A stretch of 64,000 nucleotides of DNA from Aromatoleum toluclasticum ATCC 700605 (GTDB lineage Bacteria; Pseudomonadota; Gammaproteobacteria; Burkholderiales; Rhodocyclaceae): NCBI RefSeq assembly GCF_000378245.1, contig NZ_KB899493.1, positions 248,001 through 312,000 of the forward strand, read 5' to 3'. Made by a program: the position numbers and the translations under genes. Positions 7,741-17,252 of this stretch are shown in pieces; the first letter of the stretch is position 1, and the number at the start of each line of letters is the position of its first letter. Under the pieces are notes generated by a model. The model was not told the DNA's origin and did not search any database. It saw nothing but the letters and a program-made list of their open reading frames with translations.

Positions 7741-9000
7741 TTACGCCCGCACCTTGAACGACCCGGCATACTTCGCCGGATCCCTGCCGTCCCACACCGT
7801 GCCGTCGATCAGCTTGTGGCTGCGCATGTCGCTCTTCGGCAGCGGCACGTTCGCCGCGGTGGCGGCCTGCTTGTAGATGTCGATGCGGTTCACCTGCTTC
7901 GCGACCGCCAGGTAATCGACGTCCTTGTCGAGCAGACCCCAGCGCCGGTGCTGCGTCAGGAACCACATGCCGTCCGACAGGTAGGGGAAGTTCACCGCCC
8001 CGTCGTTGTAGAACTTCATGTAGTTCGGGTCGTCCCAGCTCTTGCCCAGGCCGTTGGAATAGCGCCCGAGCATGCGTTCGAGAATCACGTCCATGTCGGT
8101 GTTCACATAGGACTTCTGCGCCACCGTCTCCGCCGTCGTGCGCCGGTTCGGCAGCGACGCGTCGATCCAGCGCCCGGCCTCCAGGATGGCGGCGGTGAGC
8201 GCGCGCGCCGCGTTCGGATGCTTCGCGACCCAGTCCGCGGTCGTCCCCAGCACCTTCTCCGGGTGATCGGTCCAGATGTCCTGCGTCGTCACCGCGGTGA
8301 AGCCGACCCTGTCCATGATCGCGCGGTTGTTCCACGGCTCGCCGACGCAGAAACCGTCCATGTTGCCCACGCGCATGTTCGCGACCATCTGCGGCGGCGG
8401 CACGGTGATGACCTTCACGTCCTTCATCGGGTTGATGTCGTGCGCCGCCAGCCAGTAGTACAGCCACATCGCGTGCGTGCCGGTCGGGAAGGTCTGCGCG
8501 AAAGTGTATTCACCCGGCTTCGCCGTGATCAGCTTCCGCAGCCCCGCGCCGTCGGTCACCCCCTGCTCCTTCAGCTTGCTCGCGAGCGTGATCGCCTGGC
8601 CGTTGTTGTTCAGGCTCATCAGCACTGCCATGTCCTTCTTCGGCCCGCCGATGCCCAGATGCACGCCATACACCAGCCCGTACAGCACGTGCGCCGCGTC
8701 GAGCTCGCCCGACACCAGCTTGTCGCGCACCGACGCCCAGCTCGCCTCCTTGCTCGGGATGATCTTGATGCCGTACTTCTCGTCGAACTTCTGCACCGCC
8801 GCCATCACGACCGACGAGCAGTCCGTCAGCGGGATGAAACCGACGCGGATCTCCTTCTTCTCCGGCGCATCCGAGCCTGCCGCCCACGCGCCGCCGCCCA
8901 CGCCCAATCCCGTCGAACCCATCATCGCCGCTCCCGAAAGCGCCACCGTCCGCCGCACGAACTCCCGTCGCGACATGCTCTTGTCCTCGAACGCACTCAT
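7741..9000 (-). CDS. nrtA: Nitrate ABC transporter, periplasmic binding protein (Tat signal)
   Basis: The product has 419 residues. It begins MSAFEDKSMSRREFVRRTVA, with a twin-arginine motif (S-R-R-E-F) and a hydrophobic stretch ending near AWA, so it should be exported folded by Tat. The rest is a CmpA/NrtA-type solute-binding fold (IRVGFIPLTDCSSVVMA, FCVGEPWNNRAI). The ATG at 9000 is chosen because AGGGAG lies 6 nt upstream; the open frame extends further into the leader but has no ribosome site there. The cytoplasmic nitrate sensor NasS belongs to the same family but lacks a signal peptide, so this is the transporter protein rather than NasS. Confidence 0.9.
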   Translation of the reverse strand: MSAFEDKSMSRREFVRRTVALSGAAMMGSTGLGVGGGAWAAGSDAPEKKEIRVGFIPLTDCSSVVMAAVQKFDEKYGIKIIPSKEASWASVRDKLVSGELDAAHVLYGLVYGVHLGIGGPKKDMAVLMSLNNNGQAITLASKLKEQGVTDGAGLRKLITAKPGEYTFAQTFPTGTHAMWLYYWLAAHDINPMKDVKVITVPPPQMVANMRVGNMDGFCVGEPWNNRAIMDRVGFTAVTTQDIWTDHPEKVLGTTADWVAKHPNAARALTAAILEAGRWIDASLPNRRTTAETVAQKSYVNTDMDVILERMLGRYSNGLGKSWDDPNYMKFYNDGAVNFPYLSDGMWFLTQHRRWGLLDKDVDYLAVAKQVNRIDIYKQAATAANVPLPKSDMRSHKLIDGTVWDGRDPAKYAGSFKVRA

Positions 9001-9020
9001 CTTCATCTCCCTGCAGGCCG

Positions 9021-9086
9021 AAAAACGAAAACGGCGCACATCGCCCGCAGCGAATCGCGAGGATTCCGCCACAGGGATGGACGCCG
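9021..9086 (-). terminator. Leader terminator of the nrtABD operon
   Basis: On the minus strand ACGGCG (9081-9086) pairs with CGCCGT near 9030-9036 and CATC with GATG inside; a TTTTCGTTTTT tail follows. The 5' arm is shared with ANTAR hairpin 2, as in the cobA leader. Confidence 0.72.
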
Positions 9087-9119
9087 TTGTCCGTAGCTTG
9101 CACGACCCCGACATTGGGG
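9079..9119 (-). ncRNA. NasT-responsive two-hairpin leader (nrtABD)
   Basis: Hairpin 1 (9106-9119) is CCCC-AATGTC-GGGG and hairpin 2 (9079-9092) is GGAC-AACGGC-GTCC on the minus strand. Both hexaloops have A1 and G4. Hairpin 2 is identical to that of the cobA leader. Confidence 0.85.
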
Positions 9120-9168
9120 CCGGTCAATCCGTCGTCGAACCGCCATTGATCCGACTCGGATCTCCTTT

Positions 9169-9184
9169 AGCAGGGGCTGTGCCA
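9169..9184 (-). promoter_or_regulatory. Sigma-54 promoter of nrtABD
   Basis: The minus strand reads TGGCAC-AGCCC-CTGCT (GG-N10-GC). Transcription would start near 9158, giving a leader of about 160 nt. Confidence 0.72.
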
Positions 9185-9274
9185 GAGGCAGGAGAAAGCT
9201 CGGAAACCCTTTCGCACAGGGCCTTCCGTCCCACGATGAAGGAGGACGAACGGGTATCCCGGGGGTCCGAGGGC

Positions 9275-9289
9275 GCACTATTGCAGTGC
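9275..9289. promoter_or_regulatory. NtrC-type binding site upstream of nrtA
   Basis: GCAC-TATTGCA-GTGC matches the NtrC dyad and lies about 91 bp upstream of the -24 box, the same spacing as at cobA. Confidence 0.65.
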
Positions 9290-9324
9290 ACCAAGAAGGG
9301 CTTTCGCACCAATGGCGCGCGCCA

Positions 9325-9420
9325 GGACCGGTACGGTGTAGGACCGGTACGGTGTAGGACCGGTACGGTGTAGGACCGGTACGGTGTAGGGCGGGTGCGG
9401 TGTAGGGCGGGTGCGGTGTA
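9325..9420. repeat. Six tandem 16-bp repeats
   Basis: There are four copies of GGACCGGTACGGTGTA followed by two of GGGCGGGTGCGGTGTA, running directly into a half copy of the palindromic repeat family (9418-9449). The unit resembles the GTAGGGCGG end of that family, so the array may have grown from it by slippage. Confidence 0.9.
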
Positions 9421-9449
9421 GGGCGGAAGGAGCGCAGCGCATCCCGCCA
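9418..9449. repeat. Palindromic intergenic repeat, half copy B
   Basis: Only the left arm is present: GTAGGGCGGAAGGAGC followed by GCAGCGCATCCCGCC. It sits at the 3' end of nasT. Confidence 0.75.
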
Positions 9450-9467
9450 CGGCCGTCCCGAGAATGG

Positions 9468-10043
9468 CTACAACAGGTACTTCGCCATGTCGATGAGATC
9501 CTGCGCGACCGCCGCCATCGGCTTCGCGCGCTCCATCGCCAGCTTGCGCAGCGTCGCGTAGGCCTCGGCCTCATCCAGCCCGCGCGACTTCATCAGCAGG
9601 CCCTTCGCGCGGTCGATCAGCTTGCGCTCCGAGAGCTTCTTCGTCGCCGCCGCAAGCTCGCTGCGCAGCGCCTGATGCTCCTCGAAGCTCGCCACCGCCA
9701 CGTCGATCACCGGCTTCAGGCGCTGCGGATCGAGGCCGTCCACGACGTAGGTCGACACGCCCGCCTTCACCGCCGCGCGTATCGTCTCCTGGTCGCCTTC
9801 CTGCGCGAAGATGATCACCGGCCGCGGCATCTCCGCGTTCATCACCGCGAGGTTCTCCAGCGTGTCGCGCGACGGCGCATCCGTCTCGATCAGGATCACG
9901 TCCGGCCGGATCGCCTCGATCTGCGCCGACAGGTCCGACGAAGACGCGAGCACCGCCGCCACCTGATGACCGGCGAGCGCCAGCCCGGCACAGATTTCCG
10001 CCGCCCGGGCACGTGATTCATCGATGACGAGTACGCGAAGCAT
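9468..10043 (-). CDS. nasT: Nitrate-responsive antiterminator, ANTAR response regulator
   Basis: The product has 191 residues. The N-terminal receiver-like domain begins MLRVLVIDESRARAAEI and keeps an acidic residue at the expected site (DVILIETDAP). The C-terminal ANTAR RNA-binding domain (about 135-190) has the typical ERKLIDRAKGLLMKSRGLDE helix pair. The ATG at 10043 gives the normal family length. Its two likely targets, leaders with A1/G4 hexaloops, lie upstream of nrtA and cobA. The usual partner NasS, which holds NasT inactive without nitrate, is not encoded beside it, so the nitrate signal must come from elsewhere or from another protein. Confidence 0.9.
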   Translation of the reverse strand: MLRVLVIDESRARAAEICAGLALAGHQVAAVLASSSDLSAQIEAIRPDVILIETDAPSRDTLENLAVMNAEMPRPVIIFAQEGDQETIRAAVKAGVSTYVVDGLDPQRLKPVIDVAVASFEEHQALRSELAAATKKLSERKLIDRAKGLLMKSRGLDEAEAYATLRKLAMERAKPMAAVAQDLIDMAKYLL

Positions 10044-10054
10044 GTCGAAGATTA

Positions 10055-10070
10055 TGCAAGATCCGCGCCG
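10055..10070 (-). promoter_or_regulatory. Possible sigma-54 promoter of nasT
   Basis: The minus strand reads CGGCGCGGATCTTGCA, which satisfies GG-N10-GC but lacks the leading T. The -12 element is only about 13 nt from the nasT start codon, leaving almost no leader, so this may be chance. Confidence 0.3.
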
Positions 10071-10098
10071 CCGTGAACCGGAAAACGGAGACGCCCCC

Positions 10099-10197
10099 GT
10101 AGGGCGGGAGAAAGCAAGTGTATCCCACCGATCCCGCCGTGATGCCGGGCGCAACCGACGGAACCCCGGACGAGCGGCGGGACTTCATCCCGCCCTG
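10099..10197. repeat. Palindromic intergenic repeat, diverged copy C
   Basis: It begins GTAGGGCGGGAGAAAGC and ends with GGCGGGACTTCATCCCGCCC. The arms have more mismatches than in copies A and E. It fills the gap between nasT and rlmB. Confidence 0.65.
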
Positions 10198-10240
10198 CTG
10201 ACGCCGAAGCCGCTCACACGACCATGCCAGGTCGCCGCGC

Positions 10241-11047
10241 TCAGCCGCCGCGCTGACGCCGCGCCTCGAACAGGCAGATGCCGCTCGCGACCGACACGTT
10301 GAGACTCTCGACCGTCCCAAGCATCGGGATCTTCGCCAGCTCGTCGCAGGTCTCGCGCGTCAGCCGCCGCAGCCCCTCGCCTTCGGCGCCCATCACCCAC
10401 GCGACCGGACCCTTCTGGTCGATCTCGTACACCGACTTCTCGGCCTCGCCCGCAGCGCCCACCACCCACACGCCGGCTTCCTGCATCTCGCGCAGTGCGC
10501 GCGCGAGGTTGGTCACCGTGACGTAGGGCACCGAATCGGCCGCGCCGCTCGCGACCTTCACCGCCGTCGCGTTGAGCCCGACCGCGCGGTCCTTCGGCGC
10601 GACCACCGCGTGCGCGCCCGCCGCGTCCGCGACGCGCAGACAGGCGCCGAGGTTGTGCGGATCCTGCACGCCGTCGAGCACCAGGATCAACGCGTTCTCT
10701 TCCAGCACGTCGAGCACGTCGGCGAGCTTGAGGTCGCGGCTGCGCGCATCGACGCGCGCGATGACGCCCTGATGGCGCCGCGTGCCGACCATGCCGTCGA
10801 GGCGGTCGGACTCCGCCTGAATCATGCGCACCTTCTGCGCCTCGGCCAACCGTACGACGTCCTTCGAACGCGCATCGGTCCGGCTCGACGACAGGTACAG
10901 CTCGAACACCGCCTCGGGGTCGCGGCGCAGTTTGCCCAGCACGGCATGGAAGCCGTAGATCAGGCGCGACTCGGTGCGCCCGCCGGCGGGCGCGTCATCG
11001 TTGCCCGGCTGCTGCGGGCGGGAACGGCTTGTAGGTTTGTTAGCCAC
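10241..11047 (-). CDS. rlmB: 23S rRNA (guanosine(2251)-2'-O)-methyltransferase
   Basis: The 268-residue SPOUT methyltransferase has an N-terminal RNA substrate-binding domain (LIYGFHAVLGKLRRDPE, about 30-105). Its catalytic domain includes the knot motifs LVLDGVQDPHNLGACLR, AWVMGAEGEGLRRL and IPMLGTVESLNVSVASGI. It methylates G2251 in the 23S rRNA peptidyl-transferase P loop. It overlaps the end of rnr by 8 bp, the usual rnr-rlmB pairing in proteobacteria. Confidence 0.95.
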   Translation of the reverse strand: MANKPTSRSRPQQPGNDDAPAGGRTESRLIYGFHAVLGKLRRDPEAVFELYLSSSRTDARSKDVVRLAEAQKVRMIQAESDRLDGMVGTRRHQGVIARVDARSRDLKLADVLDVLEENALILVLDGVQDPHNLGACLRVADAAGAHAVVAPKDRAVGLNATAVKVASGAADSVPYVTVTNLARALREMQEAGVWVVGAAGEAEKSVYEIDQKGPVAWVMGAEGEGLRRLTRETCDELAKIPMLGTVESLNVSVASGICLFEARRQRGG

Positions 11048-13973
11048 GGCGTTTCACTTTCCTGGAGGATCCTGCTGTTTCGTTGTTCGTTTCGGCCGCT
11101 GCGGGCTTCTTCGCCCGAGGTGCCTTCGCCGCTTTCACGGCCTTGACCTCTTTCCCGGGCGAGACGTCGCCCGCATCTTCCGCAGTCTTGGGCGCCGTTG
11201 CCGTCACCGTCTTCGCGGCCTTCACCGCTTTCGCTGCCTTAGACCCGCTCGGCGCCGGCGCAGGCACGGACGCCGCCTTCGCGCCCTTCTTCGCCCGCGC
11301 GACGGGCTTGACCGCTTCCGCCGGAGCCGGCCCAACGGCCTTCACCGCGTTCGCGCGCTTTCCGGCGCCGGCAGCCTTCACTTCCGGAGGCGCTTTCGCA
11401 GCCTGCTTCGCCTGCTTCGCCTGCTTCGCCTTCGCCGCCGTCGCGTCGGCCTTGTCCGCGACATCCGTATGCACCGGGCGAGCCGCGGGCTTGGGGGCCG
11501 CCTTCCCGGCCTTTTTCGCGCCCTCTGCCTTTGCCGGCTTCACCGCCACGGGACGTTCATCGACGGTCGGCGCTTCAGCCACAGCCACCGTTGCCTTGGC
11601 CTTCACGGCCTTGCGAGCGCCTGAAGAGGCCCTGGACTTGCCCGTCTTCTCCGCCGGCTCGATCACCACCGCTGCCGCGACGACGGCCTCCGGGGCCTTC
11701 GCCCCCTTGTCCTTCGCAGTCTTGCCTGCCCGCTCGGTCGCCCGCTGCGCGCCTTCGATCAGCCGGAAGTCGATCTTGCTCGTCTCGAGATCCACCCGGA
11801 CGACCTGCACGCGCACGCGATCCGACAGGCGGTGGCGCACGCTGGTGCGCTCGCCGGCAAGCTCGTGGCGCGTCTCGTCGAAGTGGAAATAATCGCTGCC
11901 GAGGTCCGAAATATGGACCAGCCCTTCGATGAAAATGTCGTCGAGGGCGACGAAGAGGCCGAAGGGTACCACCGCCGACACGCTGCCGGAAAACTCCGCA
12001 CCGACCTTGTCCTGCATGTAATAGCACTTCAGCCACGCGACGACATCGCGCGTCGCGTCGTCCGCGCGCCGCTCGGTCGACGAGCAGTGCAGGCCGATCG
12101 CATCCCAGTCGCCGGCCGCGTAGAGACGGTTCTCCAGCGCCGCCTTGATCGAACGATGCACCAGCAGGTCGGGATAGCGGCGGATCGGCGACGTGAAGTG
12201 GGTGTAGGCCTCGTACGCCAGGCCGAAGTGCCCGACGTTGTCCGGGCTATACACCGCCTGGCGCAGCGAGCGCAGCATCACCGTCTGCAGCAGTTGCGCG
12301 TCCGGCCGGTCCTTGACCTTCTCCAGCAGCTTCGCGTAGTCGCCCGCCTTCGGATCGTCACCTCCGCCGACGCCGAGCCCGAACTCCGCGAGGAAGCCGC
12401 GCAGCTTTTCCAGCTTCTCCGGCGTCGGGCCCTCATGCACGCGGTACAAGGCCGGGTGTTCGCGTTCCTGCAGGAATTCCGACGCACACACGTTCGCAGC
12501 GAGCATGCACTCCTCGATCAGGCGGTGCGCGTCGTTGCGCACCTCGGGCACGATGCGGTCGATCTTGCCCGTGTCGTCGAAGATCATGCGCGTCTCGGTC
12601 GTCTCGAAATCGATCGCACCGCGCTTCGCGCGCGCCTTCAGCAGTACGCGGAACAGCTTGTCGAGGTTTTCCAGGTGCGGCAGCAACGCGCCGACCGTAT
12701 CCAGCGCGGCCTTGTCCTTGTCGTACAGGGCCGCCGCGACCTGGTTGTAGGTCAGGCGGGCGTGCGAGAACATCACCGCCGGGTAAAAGCGGTAGGCCTT
12801 GATTTCCCCCGTCGGGCCGATGCTCATGTCGCACACCATGCACAGGCGCTCGACCTGCGGGTTGAGCGAACACAGGCCGTTGCTCAGCTTCTCGGGCAGC
12901 ATGGGGATCACGCGCCGCGGGAAATACACCGAATTGCCGCGATCCTGGGATTCCACGTCCAGCGCACTGCCCGGCTGCACATAGTGCGACACATCGGCGA
13001 TCGCGACGATCAGGCGGTAGCCGCGTCCCTGCCGCTCGCAATACACCGCGTCGTCGAAATCCTTCGCCGTTTCGCCGTCTATCGTCACGAGCGGCAGCTT
13101 CGTGATGTCCTCGCGCCCCGCCCAGTCCTTCCTGCGCACGGCGGCCGGCAGCTTGCGCGTCTCGGCCTTCGCCTCGGAAGAGAACTCGAACGGCAGCTCG
13201 TGCTTGCGCAGGGCGATCTCGATTTCCATGCCCGGATCCGCGTAGTTGCCGAGCACCTCGATCACGCGGCCGATCGGTTGCGCGAACTTGGTCGGTTGTT
13301 CGATCAGCTCGACGGTGACGACCTGGCCCGGCAAGGCCTTCTTGCCCCCCGGCGCCACCAAGATGTCCTGCGCGATACGCCGGTTCTCCGGTACGACCAC
13401 CTGCACCCCATGCTCGTTCAGCACGCGGCCGACGATGCGCGTGTTTGCGCGCTCCAGCACCTCCACGACCTTGCCCTCGGGACGGCCGCGACGGTCGAGG
13501 CCCGTGATGCGGACGATCACGCGATCGCCGTGCAGCACCTCGCGCATCTCCTTCGGACCGAGGAACACGTCGGGCTGAGCGTCGTCGCGGATCAGGAAAC
13601 CGAAACCGTCCGCATGTCCCGACACGCGCCCGCGAATCAGATCGGCCTTGTTCGGCAGCAGGTAGGCATCGCGCCGGTTGCGCAACAGCTCGCCGTCGCG
13701 CTGCATCGCGCGCAGGCGACGCTCGAAGAGTCCCGCTTCGTCCGGACTCACGTCGAGCGCGGCGCACAGCTCCTGCAAACTCATGGGCACGCCCTGCTCG
13801 GCGAGCGTCTGTTGGACGTATTCCCGACTCGGCAGGGGGTGATCGTACGTGGCGGACTCCCGCTCGTAGAACGGATCGGCACTGCGGACGGGGCTGGGTT
13901 TGCGTTGGCTGCCACCTGCTGCGGCCTTGGGCGTTTTCCCTTTTTCTTTTTTCATTGTTTTACTCGTTGACAT
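11040..13973 (-). CDS. rnr: Ribonuclease R
   Basis: The 977-residue 3'-5' exoribonuclease has an N-terminal winged helix (about 50-110), cold-shock OB domains, and a catalytic RNB domain with DGETAKDFDDAVYCE near residue 300 and RYPDLLVHRSIKAAL. An S1 domain (SGSVSAVVPFGLFVALDD) starts near 658. From about residue 745 to the end the protein is a very long Lys/Ala/Pro-rich tail, longer than the short basic tail of E. coli RNase R. Start uncertain: ATG at 13973 overlaps the -35 box of the divergent tRNA gene, and ATG at 13955 (MKKEKGKTPK) is an alternative. Neither has a strong ribosome site. Confidence 0.95.
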   Translation of the reverse strand: MSTSKTMKKEKGKTPKAAAGGSQRKPSPVRSADPFYERESATYDHPLPSREYVQQTLAEQGVPMSLQELCAALDVSPDEAGLFERRLRAMQRDGELLRNRRDAYLLPNKADLIRGRVSGHADGFGFLIRDDAQPDVFLGPKEMREVLHGDRVIVRITGLDRRGRPEGKVVEVLERANTRIVGRVLNEHGVQVVVPENRRIAQDILVAPGGKKALPGQVVTVELIEQPTKFAQPIGRVIEVLGNYADPGMEIEIALRKHELPFEFSSEAKAETRKLPAAVRRKDWAGREDITKLPLVTIDGETAKDFDDAVYCERQGRGYRLIVAIADVSHYVQPGSALDVESQDRGNSVYFPRRVIPMLPEKLSNGLCSLNPQVERLCMVCDMSIGPTGEIKAYRFYPAVMFSHARLTYNQVAAALYDKDKAALDTVGALLPHLENLDKLFRVLLKARAKRGAIDFETTETRMIFDDTGKIDRIVPEVRNDAHRLIEECMLAANVCASEFLQEREHPALYRVHEGPTPEKLEKLRGFLAEFGLGVGGGDDPKAGDYAKLLEKVKDRPDAQLLQTVMLRSLRQAVYSPDNVGHFGLAYEAYTHFTSPIRRYPDLLVHRSIKAALENRLYAAGDWDAIGLHCSSTERRADDATRDVVAWLKCYYMQDKVGAEFSGSVSAVVPFGLFVALDDIFIEGLVHISDLGSDYFHFDETRHELAGERTSVRHRLSDRVRVQVVRVDLETSKIDFRLIEGAQRATERAGKTAKDKGAKAPEAVVAAAVVIEPAEKTGKSRASSGARKAVKAKATVAVAEAPTVDERPVAVKPAKAEGAKKAGKAAPKPAARPVHTDVADKADATAAKAKQAKQAKQAAKAPPEVKAAGAGKRANAVKAVGPAPAEAVKPVARAKKGAKAASVPAPAPSGSKAAKAVKAAKTVTATAPKTAEDAGDVSPGKEVKAVKAAKAPRAKKPAAAETNNETAGSSRKVKRRG

Positions 13974-13994
13974 TCAAAATTTGGCGCTTATAAT
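13967..13994 (+). promoter_or_regulatory. Promoter of tRNA-Leu copy 1
   Basis: TTGACA (13967-13972), a 16-bp spacer and TATAAT (13989-13994): perfect sigma-70 boxes. A GC-rich stretch before the tRNA resembles a stringent discriminator. The -35 box overlaps the upstream candidate start codon of rnr. Confidence 0.85.
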
Positions 13995-14005
13995 GCGCGG
14001 CTCTT

Positions 14006-14090
<85 letters not shown>

Positions 14091-14101
14091 GTTCTACAGG
14101 A

Positions 14102-14126
14102 AAGCCGACCTTGTGTCGGCTTTTTT
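14102..14126 (+). terminator. Terminator after tRNA-Leu copy 1
   Basis: AGCCGAC, a short loop, GTCGGCT and then a T run. Confidence 0.85.
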
Positions 14127-14214
14127 GTTGCCGATCGCCGACCGATCCCGCGACGAGGCTGCAGCGGGACGACACGGCTCCCGCCACTCCGGGGGTCGCC
14201 TTCCCGAACCGCCA

Positions 14215-14247
14215 GTGGCGGGATACGCTGCGCTGCTCCCGCCCTAC
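14215..14247. repeat. Palindromic intergenic repeat, half copy D
   Basis: Right arm only: GTGGCGGGATACGCTGCGC followed by TGCTCCCGCCCTACG. It lies between the two tRNA genes. Confidence 0.7.
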
Positions 14248-14263
14248 GATGACCGAATCCCTC

Positions 14264-14292
14264 TTGGCCATCCGCAAACAAGTCGCTATAAT
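14264..14292 (+). promoter_or_regulatory. Promoter of tRNA-Leu copy 2
   Basis: TTGGCC (14264-14269), a 17-bp spacer and TATAAT (14287-14292). The 5' flank of the tRNA (TATAATGCGCG-CTCTT) is nearly the same as at copy 1, so the duplication included the -10 region. Confidence 0.75.
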
Positions 14293-14302
14293 GCGCGCTC
14301 TT

Positions 14303-14387
<85 letters not shown>

Positions 14388-14395
14388 TATCCAGG

Positions 14396-14428
14396 CAAAA
14401 GCCGGTCGAAAGACCGGCTTTTGCTTTT
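14396..14428 (+). terminator. Terminator after tRNA-Leu copy 2
   Basis: AAAAGCCGGTC-GAAA-GACCGGCTTTT followed by T-rich sequence. Confidence 0.85.
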
Positions 14429-14503
14429 TGTGCTGCCCGTTCGAACCGGCCACATTCGCCAGCACCGAACCCCGCCCCGCGAACGGCAACGCTGCCCGAC
14501 GAC

Positions 14504-14527
14504 GCACCCGCCGGAACCGGCGGGTGC
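14504..14527. repeat. 24-bp perfect inverted repeat downstream of purA
   Basis: GCACCCGCCGG-AA-CCGGCGGGTGC. It is a strong hairpin at the 3' side of purA but lacks a T run on either strand, so it may stabilise the mRNA end rather than terminate alone. Confidence 0.6.
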
Positions 14528-14586
14528 ACGGGGCCGGTCGGTGCCGACCCCGGGTCGTTCAGCGTTTCCGTACCCGTCAAGCCCGC

Positions 14587-15897
<1,311 letters not shown>

Positions 15898-15902
15898 TTA
15901 CT

Positions 15903-17066
15903 TCATTCTCCCTGAAGCGCCCCGACCGTCCAGCGGCCGTCACGCTCGATCAGTTGCCGGTCGCAACCGGCCTCCTTCCAGCTTCCTTCATGTCCCGGCA
16001 GGGCCGTCATCACGACCTCTCCCTGCGCACGCAGTTGCGCGACCGCAACCTGCAGAGCCTCATTCGCGACTGCCGGCGCAAGGATGGCGCCCGGCTCGGT
16101 CGCATCGGGCAGATGCAGGGCCAGCTCGCGCAGGTCGAGGCTGAAGCCCGTCGCCGGCCTGGCGCGGCCGAATGCCTGACCGATACTGTCGTAGCGCCCG
16201 CCGAGCGCAAGTGCAGCGGGCGAGCCGCTGCCGTAGGCTGCGAACACCACTCCGTTGTGATAGTGGTAGCCGCGCAGATCGGCAAGGTCGAAACTGATCG
16301 GCAGGTCCGCGAGCGCAGCCGCGAGCGTGCTCAAGTCATCGAGCGCGGCGCGGATCTCGGGCTCGTCGGGCAGGCAGCGGCGCGCCTCGTCCAGCACGTC
16401 TGCGCCGCCATACAGCGCCGGCAAGGCCAGCAACGCCGAACGCGCCGGCTCCGCAACGTCAGCCAGCAGCTCGCGCAGGCCCGGCACGTCCTTCGCCTGC
16501 AACAGGTCGAAAAGCTCCTCCTCGCGCTCCGGCACCATCCCGGCACGAGCAGCGAGCACACGGAACAGGCCGACATGCCCCAGATCGATGCGGCTGGCCG
16601 GCACTTCCGCGAGGCGCATCACTTCGGAGAGCAGGCGCACGATCTCGATGTCGGCGTCGATGCCGGCATGGCCGTAAAGCTCAGCACCGAGTTGAAGAGG
16701 CTCGCGCGTAGCGGTGAGCGTCGAAGGCAGTGCGTGCAGCACGCTGCCGCAGTAACACAGGCGCGACACCCCCGCACGGTTGAGCAGGTGCGCGTCGATG
16801 CGGGCGACCTGCGGCGTCATGTCGGCACGCACGCCCATCGTCTTGCCCGACAACTGGTCGACCAGCTTGAAGGTGCGCAGCTTGAGATCCTGCCCTGCCC
16901 CGGTGGTCAGCGAATCGAGGTATTCGAGCAGCGGCGGCACGACCAGCTGGTAGCCATGGCTGCGGAAGGCGTCGAGCAGGCGCCGGCGTAGGCGCTCGAG
17001 CTTTTCGGCTTCGGACGGCAGCGCGTCCTGGATGTGATCGGGAAGAACCCAGCGCATGATACTCAC
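15903..17066 (-). CDS. hisZ: ATP phosphoribosyltransferase regulatory subunit
   Basis: The 387-residue product is a paralogue of class II histidyl-tRNA synthetase ([63 protein letters not shown]) without the complete tRNA-charging motifs. HisZ partners the short HisG to make the first enzyme of histidine synthesis. The frame can start at a GTG (17066) that overlaps the stop of the DUF2065 gene (GTGA), or at the ATG three codons later (17057). Confidence 0.93.
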   Translation of the reverse strand: MSIMRWVLPDHIQDALPSEAEKLERLRRRLLDAFRSHGYQLVVPPLLEYLDSLTTGAGQDLKLRTFKLVDQLSGKTMGVRADMTPQVARIDAHLLNRAGVSRLCYCGSVLHALPSTLTATREPLQLGAELYGHAGIDADIEIVRLLSEVMRLAEVPASRIDLGHVGLFRVLAARAGMVPEREEELFDLLQAKDVPGLRELLADVAEPARSALLALPALYGGADVLDEARRCLPDEPEIRAALDDLSTLAAALADLPISFDLADLRGYHYHNGVVFAAYGSGSPAALALGGRYDSIGQAFGRARPATGFSLDLRELALHLPDATEPGAILAPAVANEALQVAVAQLRAQGEVVMTALPGHEGSWKEAGCDRQLIERDGRWTVGALQGE

Positions 17067-17248
17067 GAGAACAGAAACAGCAGCACCACGCCGATCAGCA
17101 TCGAGGTCAGTCCGATGAAACGGATCTGGCCGTCGGCCATGTGCGCGAGCCGCAAAAAAGTTTCGCGCCAGGCGGCTGGCGCGACAAAGGGCAGGATGCC
17201 TTCGATCACCAACATCAGTGCGAAGGCCATCAAAAGCTTGTTGCTCAT
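17063..17248 (-). CDS. DUF2065 family small membrane protein
   Basis: The 61-residue protein has two hydrophobic segments ([20 protein letters not shown] and [19 protein letters not shown]) joined by a short polar loop. This matches the DUF2065 (YjeT) family, which is regularly found just after hflC. Its function is not established. The stop overlaps the hisZ start and the gene follows hflC by 4 bp. Confidence 0.88.
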   Translation of the reverse strand: MSNKLLMAFALMLVIEGILPFVAPAAWRETFLRLAHMADGQIRFIGLTSMLIGVVLLFLFS

Positions 17249-17252
17249 GAGC

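Noticed and set aside
7741-9000. Assignment of the NrtA-like gene as nasS
   Set aside because: The product has a clear twin-arginine signal and is followed by permease and ATPase genes; NasS is cytoplasmic and usually precedes nasT.
9001-9114. Longer start for NrtA reaching into the leader
   Set aside because: The segment encodes the ANTAR hairpin and terminator region and lacks a ribosome site; AGGGAG precedes the ATG at 9000 and the Tat signal follows it.
9325-9420. Tandem repeats as a CRISPR array
   Set aside because: The units are 16 bp, directly joined, with no spacers and no cas genes.
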